NCBI GenBank assembly: GCA_021732025.1 | Contig: JAKFVU010000081.1 | Span: 1 to 51,003 of the forward strand | Source: Candidatus Obscuribacterales bacterium | GTDB taxonomy: Bacteria; Cyanobacteriota; Vampirovibrionia; Obscuribacterales; Obscuribacteraceae | Direction: 5' to 3' | Length of the DNA stretch: 51,003 bases | Shown: positions 33,527 to 42,023 of the stretch, in pieces | How the letters are laid out: each line of letters opens with the position of its first letter | How positions within the stretch are numbered: the first letter of the stretch is position 1 | Notes under the pieces: generated by a model | The model's database searches: none | Told to the model about the DNA's origin: nothing | What the model saw: only the letters and a program-made list of their open reading frames with translations | Position numbers and translations under genes: made by a program

Positions 33527-35197
33527 CTATTTGGCGGTAGGAGTAGATGCAGGCACAGCTTCTGCTGCTTGACCAGACGCTGGCGCTGCAGTCGTAGGGA
33601 GAACTGGAGCAGCGGCTGAAACAGGTGCAGCAACAGTAACGGGTACAGCTCTCACGAGCATACCGTCGACAAGGTCATCAGGCGGATGCACAATTACCCT
33701 TTCGCCAGCAGTGACACCACTCGACACCTCAAACTGACCACCAAGATCTCGACCGATTTCCATACGACGCAAATGGGCGCGGTTCTGTTCATCAACAACG
33801 AAAATAAACGAACCATCAGGCTTGGTCTGCAAAGTGGTGGCAGGAATAATTGGAAGGCGTATTTCTGATTTAGATTGGAAGCTTACTTTAGCGTACATAC
33901 CAGGCATAAGGGCATGATTAGCATTGTTTAGGTGAATTTCCACTTGCAAAGTTTTAGAAGCTGGATCGAGACCACCAGCCACATTGGTTACTGTCCCGCT
34001 AAAGTCTCGGCCGGGATACTCTTGAAAGCGCAAGTGAGCAACCTGATTGACATGAATAAACGATACGTACTGCTCAGGCACATTGACAAAGACGCGCAAC
34101 ACATCGGTTTTGGCGATTTCAAATAAAACGGCATTACTGTTATTGCTTCCTGATGTTACCAGCGCACCAGCGTCGACATTTCTCTTGATCACGACGCCAT
34201 CGAAAAGAGCGGTAACATTTTTGAACGAACGCGTTGCTACGATCTGCTTCAGCTGAGCCTTAGCCACATTCAGGGCCGAATCGGCGACACTGACCGCTGC
34301 CTTAGCCGAATTGATACTGGCAGCAGATCCGCGCTCAACTCCTCGCAAAGCATCAAGGCTGGCAACCCCAGCATTGTATTCTTGGGCTCTAGCGTCACGG
34401 GCTTCCAGACTGACTGCACCTTGATCTGCTAACTCTTGATACCGTTTTACTTCTTTTGAAAAGAATTGCAAATCGGTCTCGCCTTTACGCACGTTGGCAG
34501 CAGCACTGGTAGCGGCAGCCTGATTACGCTTGAGCACTTCGCGAGCACTTTCCACCGCAGCGGTAGCTTGTTGCACGTTACTTTCAGCGGCAGAGACTTG
34601 CTGGTCTATTTCAGGAGTATCAATGTCAGCCAACAGCTGTCCGGCTTTCACCTGGTCGCCAATATTCACATAGCGTTTGTGCAAATAGCCGTTGACGCGA
34701 GCGTAAATAGGGGCATCTTGAATCGCCTCAGTTGAACCAGGCAGCGTAAATTCTTCAATGGCTGCACCTGGCTGAGCGACCACAACAGATACCGAGGGAG
34801 CTTCAGAAATTTGCTTCTTAGTTTCAGTGACAAGAGTCTCTTGCTGCTTCAGTCGAGGCAATGCACCGAAAGCCAACATGCCAATCAAGATACCGATCAC
34901 CAGAGCTATCGCAATTACGGTGCCACCAGATATTTTGCCTTTAGTACCAGCCTTAGAATCTGCCTTTGAAGCAGCATTTGCAGCTTCAAGTATTTTCGCT
35001 TCAGCTAGTGCCTTCTGCTGCAAAGTAGTGCTGAAATCAACTTGCTCTTCGGCAGATTTAGCTTGCTCATTAGTTCTGGCCGCGTTGACGTTGCCTGCCT
35101 CAACTTTACTAGACTCAGCCGTGACTGGATCGATGTTAGCCGACTCTTCGTCTGCACTTAGAATAGGTTCAACTGGCGGCTTCATAGATTCCCTCAT
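33527..35197 (-). CDS. RND efflux membrane fusion protein
   Basis: 556 residues. A charged cytoplasmic N-terminus (about 1-90) is followed by one TM helix (TVIAIALVIGILIGMLAFGAL). The HlyD/AcrA architecture follows: lipoyl half (PIYARVNGYLHKRYVNIGDQVKAGQLLADID), a long alpha hairpin (about 200-320), second lipoyl half (FDGVVIKRNVDAGALV), beta barrel, and an Ala/Pro-rich tail. It should link the inner-membrane pump encoded divergently at 36045 to an outer-membrane channel, which is not in this window. Its ATG overlaps the GntR stop (ATGA, 35194-35197), indicating coupling. An unusual feature is the long cytoplasmic N-terminal extension. Confidence 0.93.
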   Translation of the reverse strand: MRESMKPPVEPILSADEESANIDPVTAESSKVEAGNVNAARTNEQAKSAEEQVDFSTTLQQKALAEAKILEAANAASKADSKAGTKGKISGGTVIAIALVIGILIGMLAFGALPRLKQQETLVTETKKQISEAPSVSVVVAQPGAAIEEFTLPGSTEAIQDAPIYARVNGYLHKRYVNIGDQVKAGQLLADIDTPEIDQQVSAAESNVQQATAAVESAREVLKRNQAAATSAAANVRKGETDLQFFSKEVKRYQELADQGAVSLEARDARAQEYNAGVASLDALRGVERGSAASINSAKAAVSVADSALNVAKAQLKQIVATRSFKNVTALFDGVVIKRNVDAGALVTSGSNNSNAVLFEIAKTDVLRVFVNVPEQYVSFIHVNQVAHLRFQEYPGRDFSGTVTNVAGGLDPASKTLQVEIHLNNANHALMPGMYAKVSFQSKSEIRLPIIPATTLQTKPDGSFIFVVDEQNRAHLRRMEIGRDLGGQFEVSSGVTAGERVIVHPPDDLVDGMLVRAVPVTVAAPVSAAAPVLPTTAAPASGQAAEAVPASTPTAK

Positions 35198-35850
35198 AGC
35201 GCACGCGTATGAATAGTGATTGTCTCTGTATGTTTTTTGAGAAGACGACCGGCGTAGCGATTATCGCCCTCTGCAAACGCTTCAACTATTTCCATGTGCT
35301 CCTCAGCGCACTCACTCAAGTTAGCTACATTGGCATTGACACAGGCTCTTATTCGCACTTCTGGTGCAAGAGAATGCCAAACCATAATAAGAGTGGGATT
35401 ATTAGTGGCTTCAACGATGATGCGATGAAAATCCAAATTAGCGGCACTGTATCTTTGTACATCGCCGATACGCGCAGCCTCAACAGTTTCAGCGGCTTTC
35501 TCCTTCAAAATATCGATTTTGTCTTGCAGGGCCGTGCCAATTTTCTCAGCAGCAAGCTGTTCCAAAACCCCTCGAATCTCTAGGCACTCGGCCATTTCAT
35601 CGGCCGAAACACGACGAACGCGCGTTCCTTTATAAGGTTCGGTTTCGACAATACGAATAGCTTCTAACTCGCAGAACGCTTCGCGCACCGGAGCCTGGCT
35701 CGTCTCAAATTCGCGGGCGATTTGTAGTTCTACAAGTTTCTGACCAGGAGCATATGTGCCATCGCAAATACGCTGCAGAATGACCTCTTTAATTCGGTCG
35801 CTAACGCAATCTCTTGGCTTAAGTGTAGAATTTTCCCGGGAAGCTTGCAA
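35194..35850 (-). CDS. GntR (FadR-type) transcriptional regulator
   Basis: 218 residues if the TTG at 35850 is used; the frame extends to another TTG at 35913 (239 residues). The shorter form leaves the operator-like palindrome at 35864-35881 untranslated, which I prefer without strong ribosome-site support. A winged helix (DRIKEVILQRICDGTYAPGQKLVELQIAREFETSQAPVREAFCELEAI) is followed by an FCD effector domain (RGVLEQLAAEKIG, AANLDFHRIIVEATNN, EEHMEIVEAFAEGD). Such proteins bind a small acid or metal-acid complex. It sits between the fusion protein gene and the divergent pump gene and most likely represses both. Confidence 0.9.
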   Translation of the reverse strand: MQASRENSTLKPRDCVSDRIKEVILQRICDGTYAPGQKLVELQIAREFETSQAPVREAFCELEAIRIVETEPYKGTRVRRVSADEMAECLEIRGVLEQLAAEKIGTALQDKIDILKEKAAETVEAARIGDVQRYSAANLDFHRIIVEATNNPTLIMVWHSLAPEVRIRACVNANVANLSECAEEHMEIVEAFAEGDNRYAGRLLKKHTETITIHTRAL

Positions 35851-35863
35851 TGAAGGGTATCTC

Positions 35864-35881
35864 CAAATTATCGATAGTTTT
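35864..35881. promoter_or_regulatory. Second, imperfect GntR-type operator
   Basis: CAAATTATCGATAGTTTT, matching the perfect palindrome at 35975-35992 in 16 of 18 positions. It lies just inside or just upstream of the gntR-type gene depending on its true start. Confidence 0.65.
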
Positions 35882-35974
35882 ACTGAGTTTCCAAGAACGG
35901 CACTGGCACCCAAATTTACAGCAGGCTGGTCATCGCCAAAACTAACTTTATTGCCAGGTACTTACATCATATCT

Positions 35975-35992
35975 CAAACTATCGATAGTTTG
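35975..35992. promoter_or_regulatory. Perfect palindromic operator, gntR/RND intergenic region
   Basis: CAAACTATCGATAGTTTG is a perfect 18-bp palindrome. It lies 14 bp upstream of the candidate -10 box of the pump gene, where the -35 region would be, so a bound repressor would block that promoter. Confidence 0.75.
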
Positions 35993-36005
35993 CCTTTATT
36001 CTGAC

Positions 36006-36011
36006 TATAAT
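36006..36011 (+). promoter_or_regulatory. Candidate -10 box of the RND pump gene
   Basis: TATAAT, 39 bp before the start codon. No good -35 is visible; the operator palindrome covers that position. Confidence 0.55.
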
Positions 36012-36044
36012 GAAACTAGGAATCAATAAACTGAGGTGCTCTGC

Positions 36045-39000
36045 ATGTGGATTGTCCGCCTCGCCCTAGATCGACCCTACACATTTGTCGTAGTGGCGAT
36101 TTTAATAGCCATTTTCGGGACGCTCTCAGTCAAACAAATGTCAGTCGACATTTTTCCGCGAATCAATATTCCGGTTCTGACCTGCGTGTGGACCTATACG
36201 GGTTTGCCACCACTAGATGTTGAGCGACGCATTACCAATATTACAGAGCGGGCCTCGACCACCACAGTAACCGGCATTGAGCACATTGAGTCACTGTCAT
36301 TAATGGGCATGTCGGTGATAAAGCTCTACCTGCAGCCTGACGCCAACGCCCAAGAGTCTCTGGCCGAATTTGCAGCTATTTGTCAGACCATTTTGAAGCA
36401 GTTACCGCAGGGAGCAACACCCCCACTGGTAACGGCGTTCAGCGCCACAGACATTCCAGTCATGCAGCTCTGTATTAGCTCCAACCAACTACCAGAAACA
36501 AAGCTCTTTGACTTTACTAACAACTTCATCCGCACGCAACTTGCCACCGTGCAAGGTGCCTCGCTGCCGTATCCGTATGGCGGCGCCGCCCGGCAAATCA
36601 TGGTCGATATCGAACCGCAAAAACTTGCTGCAAAAGGTCTTTCAGCAGCTGACGTCGCGGCTGCGATTAATCTACAGAACATCATTCTTCCTGCTGGCAC
36701 GGCCAAATTGGGCAGCACCGAATATGTCGTGCAGCTGAACAGTAGCCCGACAGTACTTGAGCAGCTCAACGAATTGCCGGTTAAACAATCGGGCAATGCC
36801 ACGATTTTGATGAAAGACGTCGCTCAGATTCACGACGGCCTAGCGGTGCAAACTAATATAGTTAACGAAAGCGGCTCTAGAGCTGTATTGCAGAATATCA
36901 TCAAAATGGGAGCGGCCTCTACTATCGATGTGGTCAATCGTGTCAAAGCACAAATCCCCGCCATTGAGAACATTCTTCCGGCCGGTGTTGATTTGCGCAT
37001 TCTCAACGACCAATCAATTTTCGTACAAGAATCAGTGGACGACGTAGTTAAGGAAGGGCTAACCGCCGCTGGGCTAACCGCACTACTGATGCTGTTATTA
37101 CTAGGTGATTGGGAAAGTACAGTAATTGTAGCGATCTCAATTCCGCTCTCTGTGCTAGCTGGATTGATTTTCTTAAAAGTGACCGGCCAGACGCTCAACA
37201 CCATGACTCTTGGCGGATTTGCCCTAGCTGTGGGGATGCTTGTAGACGATGCCACAGTAGAAGTAGAAAATATTCACCGTCACTTAGACAATGTGCGCAA
37301 GCAGAGAGAATCCGAAGGCTACGTAGCCAATCCAGATAAAATTACAGAAAAGCTGCTCAACAATAAGTTCTTGCGCACCGCCATTCTCGATGCCGCTAAT
37401 GAAATTGCTGTGCCAGCCTTTGTTTCTACTATTTCAATCTGCATTGTATTCACTCCAGTCTTACTGCTTACTGAGCCGGCAAAATCATTGTTCACTCCAC
37501 TGGCAATGGCAGTCTGCGGCTCGATGATTGCCTCATATTTCCTATCCAGAACGGTAGTACCGGTCATGGCCAAATACATGCTAGCTGGCCACATAGAGCC
37601 CAGCCACGGGCATGCTGTCGGTGCTATTGCTAAAGCCTTTTCGGCCGTAGTTAAAAGCGTTGACAAAGGCTTCAATTATGTGCGCGATCGATATCATATT
37701 GGCCTCACTCACGTTCTCAACCACCGCATGCTTGTGGTCAGTGGCGTAGTACTTTTCATGGTAATGTCGTTCAGCTGCATTCCTTTTTTAGGCGAAGACT
37801 TTTTCCCAGCCATTGATGGTGGCGTTTTGCGTATGCACGTCAGCGCTCCGCGCGGCACCCGTGTTGAAGAAACAGAACGCATAATCAAAAATATCGAGCG
37901 CTCACTGACGCAAATCATTCCAGCCGCTGAGGTCGATAGCGTCGCCGATATTATTGGTGTACCGAACTCGGCACTAAACCTATCATCAAGCGACAGTGTA
38001 AATTACACCGAATCGGACGGCGAAATTCTGGTGACATTGATTGGCAAGCACAAGAAACCTAGTTCGTTCTACCGCAAAGAAATTCGCAAAGCACTGCCGA
38101 AACAATTTCCAGGTTGCGAGTTCTTCTTTCAGCCTGCCGATATCGTCACTCAAATTCTCAACGCTGGTTTGGCCGCACCAATTGACGTACAGGTGAGAGG
38201 CCAAGACCTAAATGCCAACTATCTTCTAGCAGAAGAAATCAGAAACAAAATAATTGCCATTCCTGGTGCTGCCGATGTGCACATCAAGCAATCAATTGCT
38301 GGGCCGGTGATAAACGTTGATGTCGACAGGCAGAAGGCGTCACAACTGGGCTTCACTCAGCGCGACGTAGCCAGTTCAATGCTGGTTTCGTTAAGCTCAA
38401 GTTTTCAAACAGCACCAAACTTCTGGGTCAACCCAAAAAACGGTGTTAACTACAGCCTTGCAGTGCAGACACCGCAAAGGCTAATTGCCAATATGACAGA
38501 CCTCTCAAATACCGTGGTCACAACTGCCGATGGTGATAAGAGACAGCTGCTGGGCAACCTGGCTGAATTCAATCGCGGTGTAACACCAACCATCATCAAC
38601 CACTACAATGTGCAGCCAGTAATTGATGTACTCGCCAGCGTCGATGGAACCGATCTGAACTCAGTCGGTAAAAAAGTAGAAGCGATTGTGGCTTCGTACA
38701 AAGGCAAGTTGCCCCACGGAATGTTCCTCGATATCCGCGGACAGATGGTCAGTATGCGCACAGCTTACACCGGTTTACTTACGGGAATGGCCTTTGCCCT
38801 AGTGCTGGTCTATCTGCTCTTAGTGATCAATTTTCAGTCTTGGACCGATCCACTAATTATTCTCATGGCCATTCCCGGTGCTCTCTGCGGTATCGTCTGG
38901 TCACTATTCCTCACTCAAACCACAGTAAGTGTGCCCGCCCTAATGGGGGCGATTATGAGTATTGGCGTGGCTTCGGCCAACAGTATTCTCATTGTTAGCT

Positions 39001-39293
39001 TCGCGCGGGAGCAACTTGCTGCTGGCGTTGACCCTCTTAAAGCTGCTCTTGAAGCTGGCCGTACTCGCTTTAGACCGGTTTTGATGACGGCAGCGGCCAT
39101 GGTCATAGGTATGGTGCCTATGGCCATCGGCAGCGGCGCTGGCGGTGCCCAAAACGCACCATTGGGCCGAGCCGTAATTGGCGGACTGGTAGTGGCAACA
39201 TTCTTCACCTTGGTCTGGGTACCGGTGGTCTTTAGCTTGGTGCACGGCAAACGACATAGAGACAAGCAAGCGGAGCTAGCTGCGCACAACTAG
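36045..39293 (+). CDS. RND efflux pump inner-membrane permease
   Basis: 1082 residues from the ATG at 36045, chosen because GAGGTG (36033-36038) lies six bases upstream; a GTG at 36036 is inside that site. AcrB/MdtC-type architecture: TM1 at the N-terminus (RPYTFVVVAILIAIFGTLSV), two large periplasmic loops and TM bundles about 330-540 and 840-1070. The proton-relay pair Asp401/Asp402 is present in GMLVDDATVEVEN. It is a proton-driven pump working with the divergent membrane fusion protein. The substrate is unknown: drugs, solvents or an acid sensed by the GntR regulator are all possible. Confidence 0.95.
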   Translation: MWIVRLALDRPYTFVVVAILIAIFGTLSVKQMSVDIFPRINIPVLTCVWTYTGLPPLDVERRITNITERASTTTVTGIEHIESLSLMGMSVIKLYLQPDANAQESLAEFAAICQTILKQLPQGATPPLVTAFSATDIPVMQLCISSNQLPETKLFDFTNNFIRTQLATVQGASLPYPYGGAARQIMVDIEPQKLAAKGLSAADVAAAINLQNIILPAGTAKLGSTEYVVQLNSSPTVLEQLNELPVKQSGNATILMKDVAQIHDGLAVQTNIVNESGSRAVLQNIIKMGAASTIDVVNRVKAQIPAIENILPAGVDLRILNDQSIFVQESVDDVVKEGLTAAGLTALLMLLLLGDWESTVIVAISIPLSVLAGLIFLKVTGQTLNTMTLGGFALAVGMLVDDATVEVENIHRHLDNVRKQRESEGYVANPDKITEKLLNNKFLRTAILDAANEIAVPAFVSTISICIVFTPVLLLTEPAKSLFTPLAMAVCGSMIASYFLSRTVVPVMAKYMLAGHIEPSHGHAVGAIAKAFSAVVKSVDKGFNYVRDRYHIGLTHVLNHRMLVVSGVVLFMVMSFSCIPFLGEDFFPAIDGGVLRMHVSAPRGTRVEETERIIKNIERSLTQIIPAAEVDSVADIIGVPNSALNLSSSDSVNYTESDGEILVTLIGKHKKPSSFYRKEIRKALPKQFPGCEFFFQPADIVTQILNAGLAAPIDVQVRGQDLNANYLLAEEIRNKIIAIPGAADVHIKQSIAGPVINVDVDRQKASQLGFTQRDVASSMLVSLSSSFQTAPNFWVNPKNGVNYSLAVQTPQRLIANMTDLSNTVVTTADGDKRQLLGNLAEFNRGVTPTIINHYNVQPVIDVLASVDGTDLNSVGKKVEAIVASYKGKLPHGMFLDIRGQMVSMRTAYTGLLTGMAFALVLVYLLLVINFQSWTDPLIILMAIPGALCGIVWSLFLTQTTVSVPALMGAIMSIGVASANSILIVSFAREQLAAGVDPLKAALEAGRTRFRPVLMTAAAMVIGMVPMAIGSGAGGAQNAPLGRAVIGGLVVATFFTLVWVPVVFSLVHGKRHRDKQAELAAHN

Positions 39294-39677
39294 CTGAGTT
39301 GCGAAGAGTTAGCAATAATTCTAGACACAACCTAAACGTGGTTTTAACGCGCATTTCTTTAAAGTGCTGCAGTCGGTAAAAATAATCGACGCAGAAAATT
39401 TATGCGCAGATAGTTCGAAAATTTCGAACTATCTGCGTTTGCGTTTTGATACCATATACGATACCACACCTAGTGCAACTAGCAGAACTAATACCAGCTG
39501 CGAAACACTGATTTCATGCCCTTTACGAAAAAATTTAGCGATCTGTCTTCAGCACGATTGCAAAGTGGCCGCTAGTCGATCTAGATTGAAGGAATCTATT
39601 CAATTTCTTCTCTCTCGGCGGTCTTCGACTTCTCGCACAACTAATATGCATTACAACTAAAATCACAACTCACAGCC
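39294..39677. other. Non-coding gap after RND pump
   Basis: A 384-bp gap holding the hairpin at 39405-39437. An open frame of 98 codons exists on the plus strand but begins with TTG, runs through the hairpin and has no family resemblance. I see nothing else. Confidence 0.6.
39405..39437 (+). terminator. Terminator of the RND pump gene
   Basis: 16-bp perfect arms (CGCAGATAGTTCGAAA and its complement, 39405-39420 and 39422-39437) around one base, followed by TTTGCGTTTT. It lies about 110 bp after the pump stop. Confidence 0.75.
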
Positions 39678-40118
39678 GTGAGCTATAGACCGCCATATCA
39701 AGAAATACCAACCCATCAACAATCAATCCGATCAAAGAAAGAAACGATCGTGAAAAAAATAGCTCTTTCTTCCGGCTTCGGAATCTCCGCAGGCATTCTT
39801 CTGTTCTTGCTGGCCCAGTTCATCCAATACGCTTTGGGCTGGCAAACCACTCTTCATCTCAAAATTGCTGCGCTAACCGGCTTCGTACTTGCTGTACGCC
39901 TAATATTTATGGTCACCGTATTCGCGGAATACCTGAACTCGTACCGCTCTTACGTTCTTCACGGATGCGTGATAAGCATCTCTTTCTTCCTCATGGAATG
40001 GTTCATTCGTGACTTTGAAAAAGGATTCACCAGCGACACCATGATCAAGATGATCATTTACACGACCCTGGGTGGTCTTATCAACCTAGCAATACGCCAC
40101 GGTCGCTCCCTGGGCTAA
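39678..40118 (+). CDS. Small polytopic membrane protein, unknown
   Basis: 146 residues with GTG at 39678; another GTG at 39750 could be the start. Four hydrophobic segments: ISAGILLFLLAQFIQYAL, IAALTGFVLAVRLIFMVTVF, GCVISISFFLMEWFI and IKMIIYTTLGGLINLAI. No recognised domain. It is the first of three small genes read together (39678-41064) and closed by a strong terminator. Function unknown. Confidence 0.6.
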   Translation: MSYRPPYQEIPTHQQSIRSKKETIVKKIALSSGFGISAGILLFLLAQFIQYALGWQTTLHLKIAALTGFVLAVRLIFMVTVFAEYLNSYRSYVLHGCVISISFFLMEWFIRDFEKGFTSDTMIKMIIYTTLGGLINLAIRHGRSLG

Positions 40119-40183
40119 AAAACAATCAAATAGAAATTATGTCATTCGCTAGCGATTGGCATAACTGCGAAAGGAAAAAGGTC

Positions 40184-40690
40184 ATGAAGACCATCCTTCT
40201 CTGCCTGGCATTGAGCTGGGTCAGCTACGCCATTGTCTACATTCGCACTCGTCTGCGCGGAGGTACCTTTGTCGAACCAGTTGCAAACCTTGTAGCATGC
40301 ACAGTGGCAAGCGCACTCGCCGGTTTCTTCATCGCCATCGGCATATCTTGTGCTGTTCCCAATAAGACCACAGAAGTGAATCGGCAACTCGTTGCCATCC
40401 GCTCTGCTAATGGTAAAACGGGAGCTTTCTTTTATCCTGCGAGCGCGGTTTTGGGCATTCCAGCTTATCGAGTCTATACAAAGAATGTCGATGGCAGCCT
40501 GAGCGCGCAGATATTACCGAGCAACACCTTCATCATTGAGAGCGCCGAGTTAAACAATGAGGCTATCTGGCGCAAGACCTCGGTGAACAAAGACAGTTCT
40601 TCCGCGCTCTATCACTGGTCAATTAGCCTCAACGGCGATTGGGATATTCGCAACTATATCGTCCTGCCTGCTGGCAGCTTCGTCCCGTAA
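40184..40690 (+). CDS. Two-TM protein of unknown function
   Basis: 168 residues from the ATG at 40184, preceded by AAGGAAAAAGG; an ATG at 40139 would add 15 residues but lacks a ribosome site. Two TM helices at the N-terminus (TILLCLALSWVSYAIVYI and NLVACTVASALAGFFIAIGI) precede a soluble part of about 100 residues (VNRQLVAIRSANGKTGAFFYPASAVLGIPAYRVYTK...). I do not recognise a family. The layout, a short membrane anchor plus a beta-rich domain, is seen in some phage and plasmid proteins, but that is only an impression. Confidence 0.65.
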   Translation: MKTILLCLALSWVSYAIVYIRTRLRGGTFVEPVANLVACTVASALAGFFIAIGISCAVPNKTTEVNRQLVAIRSANGKTGAFFYPASAVLGIPAYRVYTKNVDGSLSAQILPSNTFIIESAELNNEAIWRKTSVNKDSSSALYHWSISLNGDWDIRNYIVLPAGSFVP

Positions 40691-40725
40691 AGAGAGAAAC
40701 TAGAAATCGAACCAAGAGAAAAATC

Positions 40726-41064
40726 ATGTCGAAAATCACCGATACTATTCCCACCGCACAAGAACGGCTAGAATTCGAATCAAAGAACCGCCCCAATGTC
40801 TTTGCACGAATCGAAGATGGAGAGTTTGATGATGTTCTTGTTCCGATCATTTGGATAATAGGAGCTCATGGCACCAAAGGCGGCTCTGCACCTCTTCCGC
40901 GTCGCTTGAACTACGACGACCAGAAACTACTAATCGAGTATTTCAAAAAGAAGAGCTGGCTCCTGAGCTTCATCACCCCAGACTCTTTCTTAAGCCGTTT
41001 CGGCTCTTGCAAAGATCGTGTTCATCTGAAAATGTACACACCTCCTCCTAGCATATTAGACTAA
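40726..41064 (+). CDS. Small protein of unknown function
   Basis: 112 residues from the ATG at 40726; the frame is open to 40639 but there overlaps the previous gene. Sequence features: MSKITDTIPTAQERLEFESK, VFARIEDGEFDDVLVPIIWIIGAHGTKGG and a Pro-rich C-terminus (YTPPPSILD). No membrane segment and no family recognised. It ends just before a strong terminator, so it is the last gene of the three-gene unit. Confidence 0.6.
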   Translation: MSKITDTIPTAQERLEFESKNRPNVFARIEDGEFDDVLVPIIWIIGAHGTKGGSAPLPRRLNYDDQKLLIEYFKKKSWLLSFITPDSFLSRFGSCKDRVHLKMYTPPPSILD

Positions 41065-41073
41065 CCCAGCATT

Positions 41074-41130
41074 CAGCCCGATGGTCATTCTCTATGAATG
41101 ACTATCGGGCTGCACGCCTACTTTTTTTTT
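41074..41130 (+). terminator. Intrinsic terminator of the three-gene unit
   Basis: A 17-bp stem (41074-41090 with 41096-41112; arm CAGCCCGATGGTCATTC, one G-U pair) and a 5-nt loop, followed after a short spacer by nine T (41122-41130). Confidence 0.9.
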
Positions 41131-41197
41131 GCGGGATAAATACTATGCGCAGTAGTATATCTTAGCAGGCTTTTGTTAGTCTTGACTAAAAATGGCT

Positions 41198-41971
41198 TCA
41201 GACCTTGCGCTCAGCAATAAACACCGATGTCTCGTACTGCAGGTCGGCAAAACCATCTACTTGAGACTGCTCAAACAAAGCAGTGAGACCGGCTCTCAAT
41301 GCCTCAGCTGAGGCACCTTCTTTGGGGGCATATGAGGCCGAGAACGCCCGTCCTAACAAGCCGCTTAGGTCAACTCTCTGAGAGAAAGCGAAATTCGTCC
41401 GGGCCGCATTAGAGAAAAGCGTACTTTGAAGAAGCGGCTCACCAGCGATTCCTCGCCGCATCTCAACCTTGGCAGTCTCGGGAATTTGTCGAAAAAGATC
41501 ACCATAACCTCGGGTTAGATCATCAACTTCATTACGCTCGTTCCAGATCAAAACGACATGACCACCAGGCTTGAGAATTCGCTGAAACTCAGCAAGTGCT
41601 TTGTTCGCATCAAACCAATGAAAAGCCTGAGCACATAAAACAAGGTCAGCACATTCATTTGCCAAGCCAGTATTTTCAGCGGTGCCACTACAGTATTTTG
41701 AAGCATTGGCATCCGATTCACCAACCACGCGAATGCTGTCACGTATTGCTGCACTGCGCATATCCTCATTCGGTTCAATGCCAACAACAGCAAAACCACG
41801 CTGTTCAAACAATCTTGTCGATATACCGGTGCCACAGCCGACATCCACAACAAGCGATTGCTTAGTTAAACCGCAAGCTTGAACGATGAAGTCTATTGCC
41901 TCAACTGGATAACTAGGTCGAGAAGCTGCGTATATATCGGCCAGGCCGGAAAATCTTTCTGTTGAATTCAT
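41198..41971 (-). CDS. Class I SAM-dependent methyltransferase
   Basis: 257 residues. Motif I VVDVGCGTGIST, motif II VVGIEPNEDM, then ADLVLCAQAFHWFDANKALAEFQRILKPGGHVVLIWNERN, which is the Methyltransf_11 pattern. FHWFD is typical of the Tam/Crg1-like group that often methylates small acids. The substrate is unknown. It lies 52 bp downstream of serS on the same strand, with a 10-bp duplication (41993-42012) in the spacer, and may be read from the serS promoter. Confidence 0.9.
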   Translation of the reverse strand: MNSTERFSGLADIYAASRPSYPVEAIDFIVQACGLTKQSLVVDVGCGTGISTRLFEQRGFAVVGIEPNEDMRSAAIRDSIRVVGESDANASKYCSGTAENTGLANECADLVLCAQAFHWFDANKALAEFQRILKPGGHVVLIWNERNEVDDLTRGYGDLFRQIPETAKVEMRRGIAGEPLLQSTLFSNAARTNFAFSQRVDLSGLLGRAFSASYAPKEGASAEALRAGLTALFEQSQVDGFADLQYETSVFIAERKV

Positions 41972-41992
41972 CTAAATACTCCCTTAGCTACA

Positions 41993-42012
41993 AGACCCAT
42001 TGAGACCCATTG
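41993..42012 (-). repeat. 10-bp direct duplication
   Basis: AGACCCATTG occurs twice in tandem (41993-42002 and 42003-42012) in the serS-methyltransferase spacer. Confidence 0.7.
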
Positions 42013-42023
42013 AGCTTTTACGT

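Noticed and set aside
33523..33633. N-terminal extension of the DUF1543 protein
   Set aside because: The extension lies in the 3' end of the membrane fusion gene in another frame, and the DUF1543 domain begins right after the internal ATG.
39364..39660. 98-codon ORF after the RND pump gene
   Set aside because: TTG start without ribosome site, runs through the terminator hairpin, no family resemblance.
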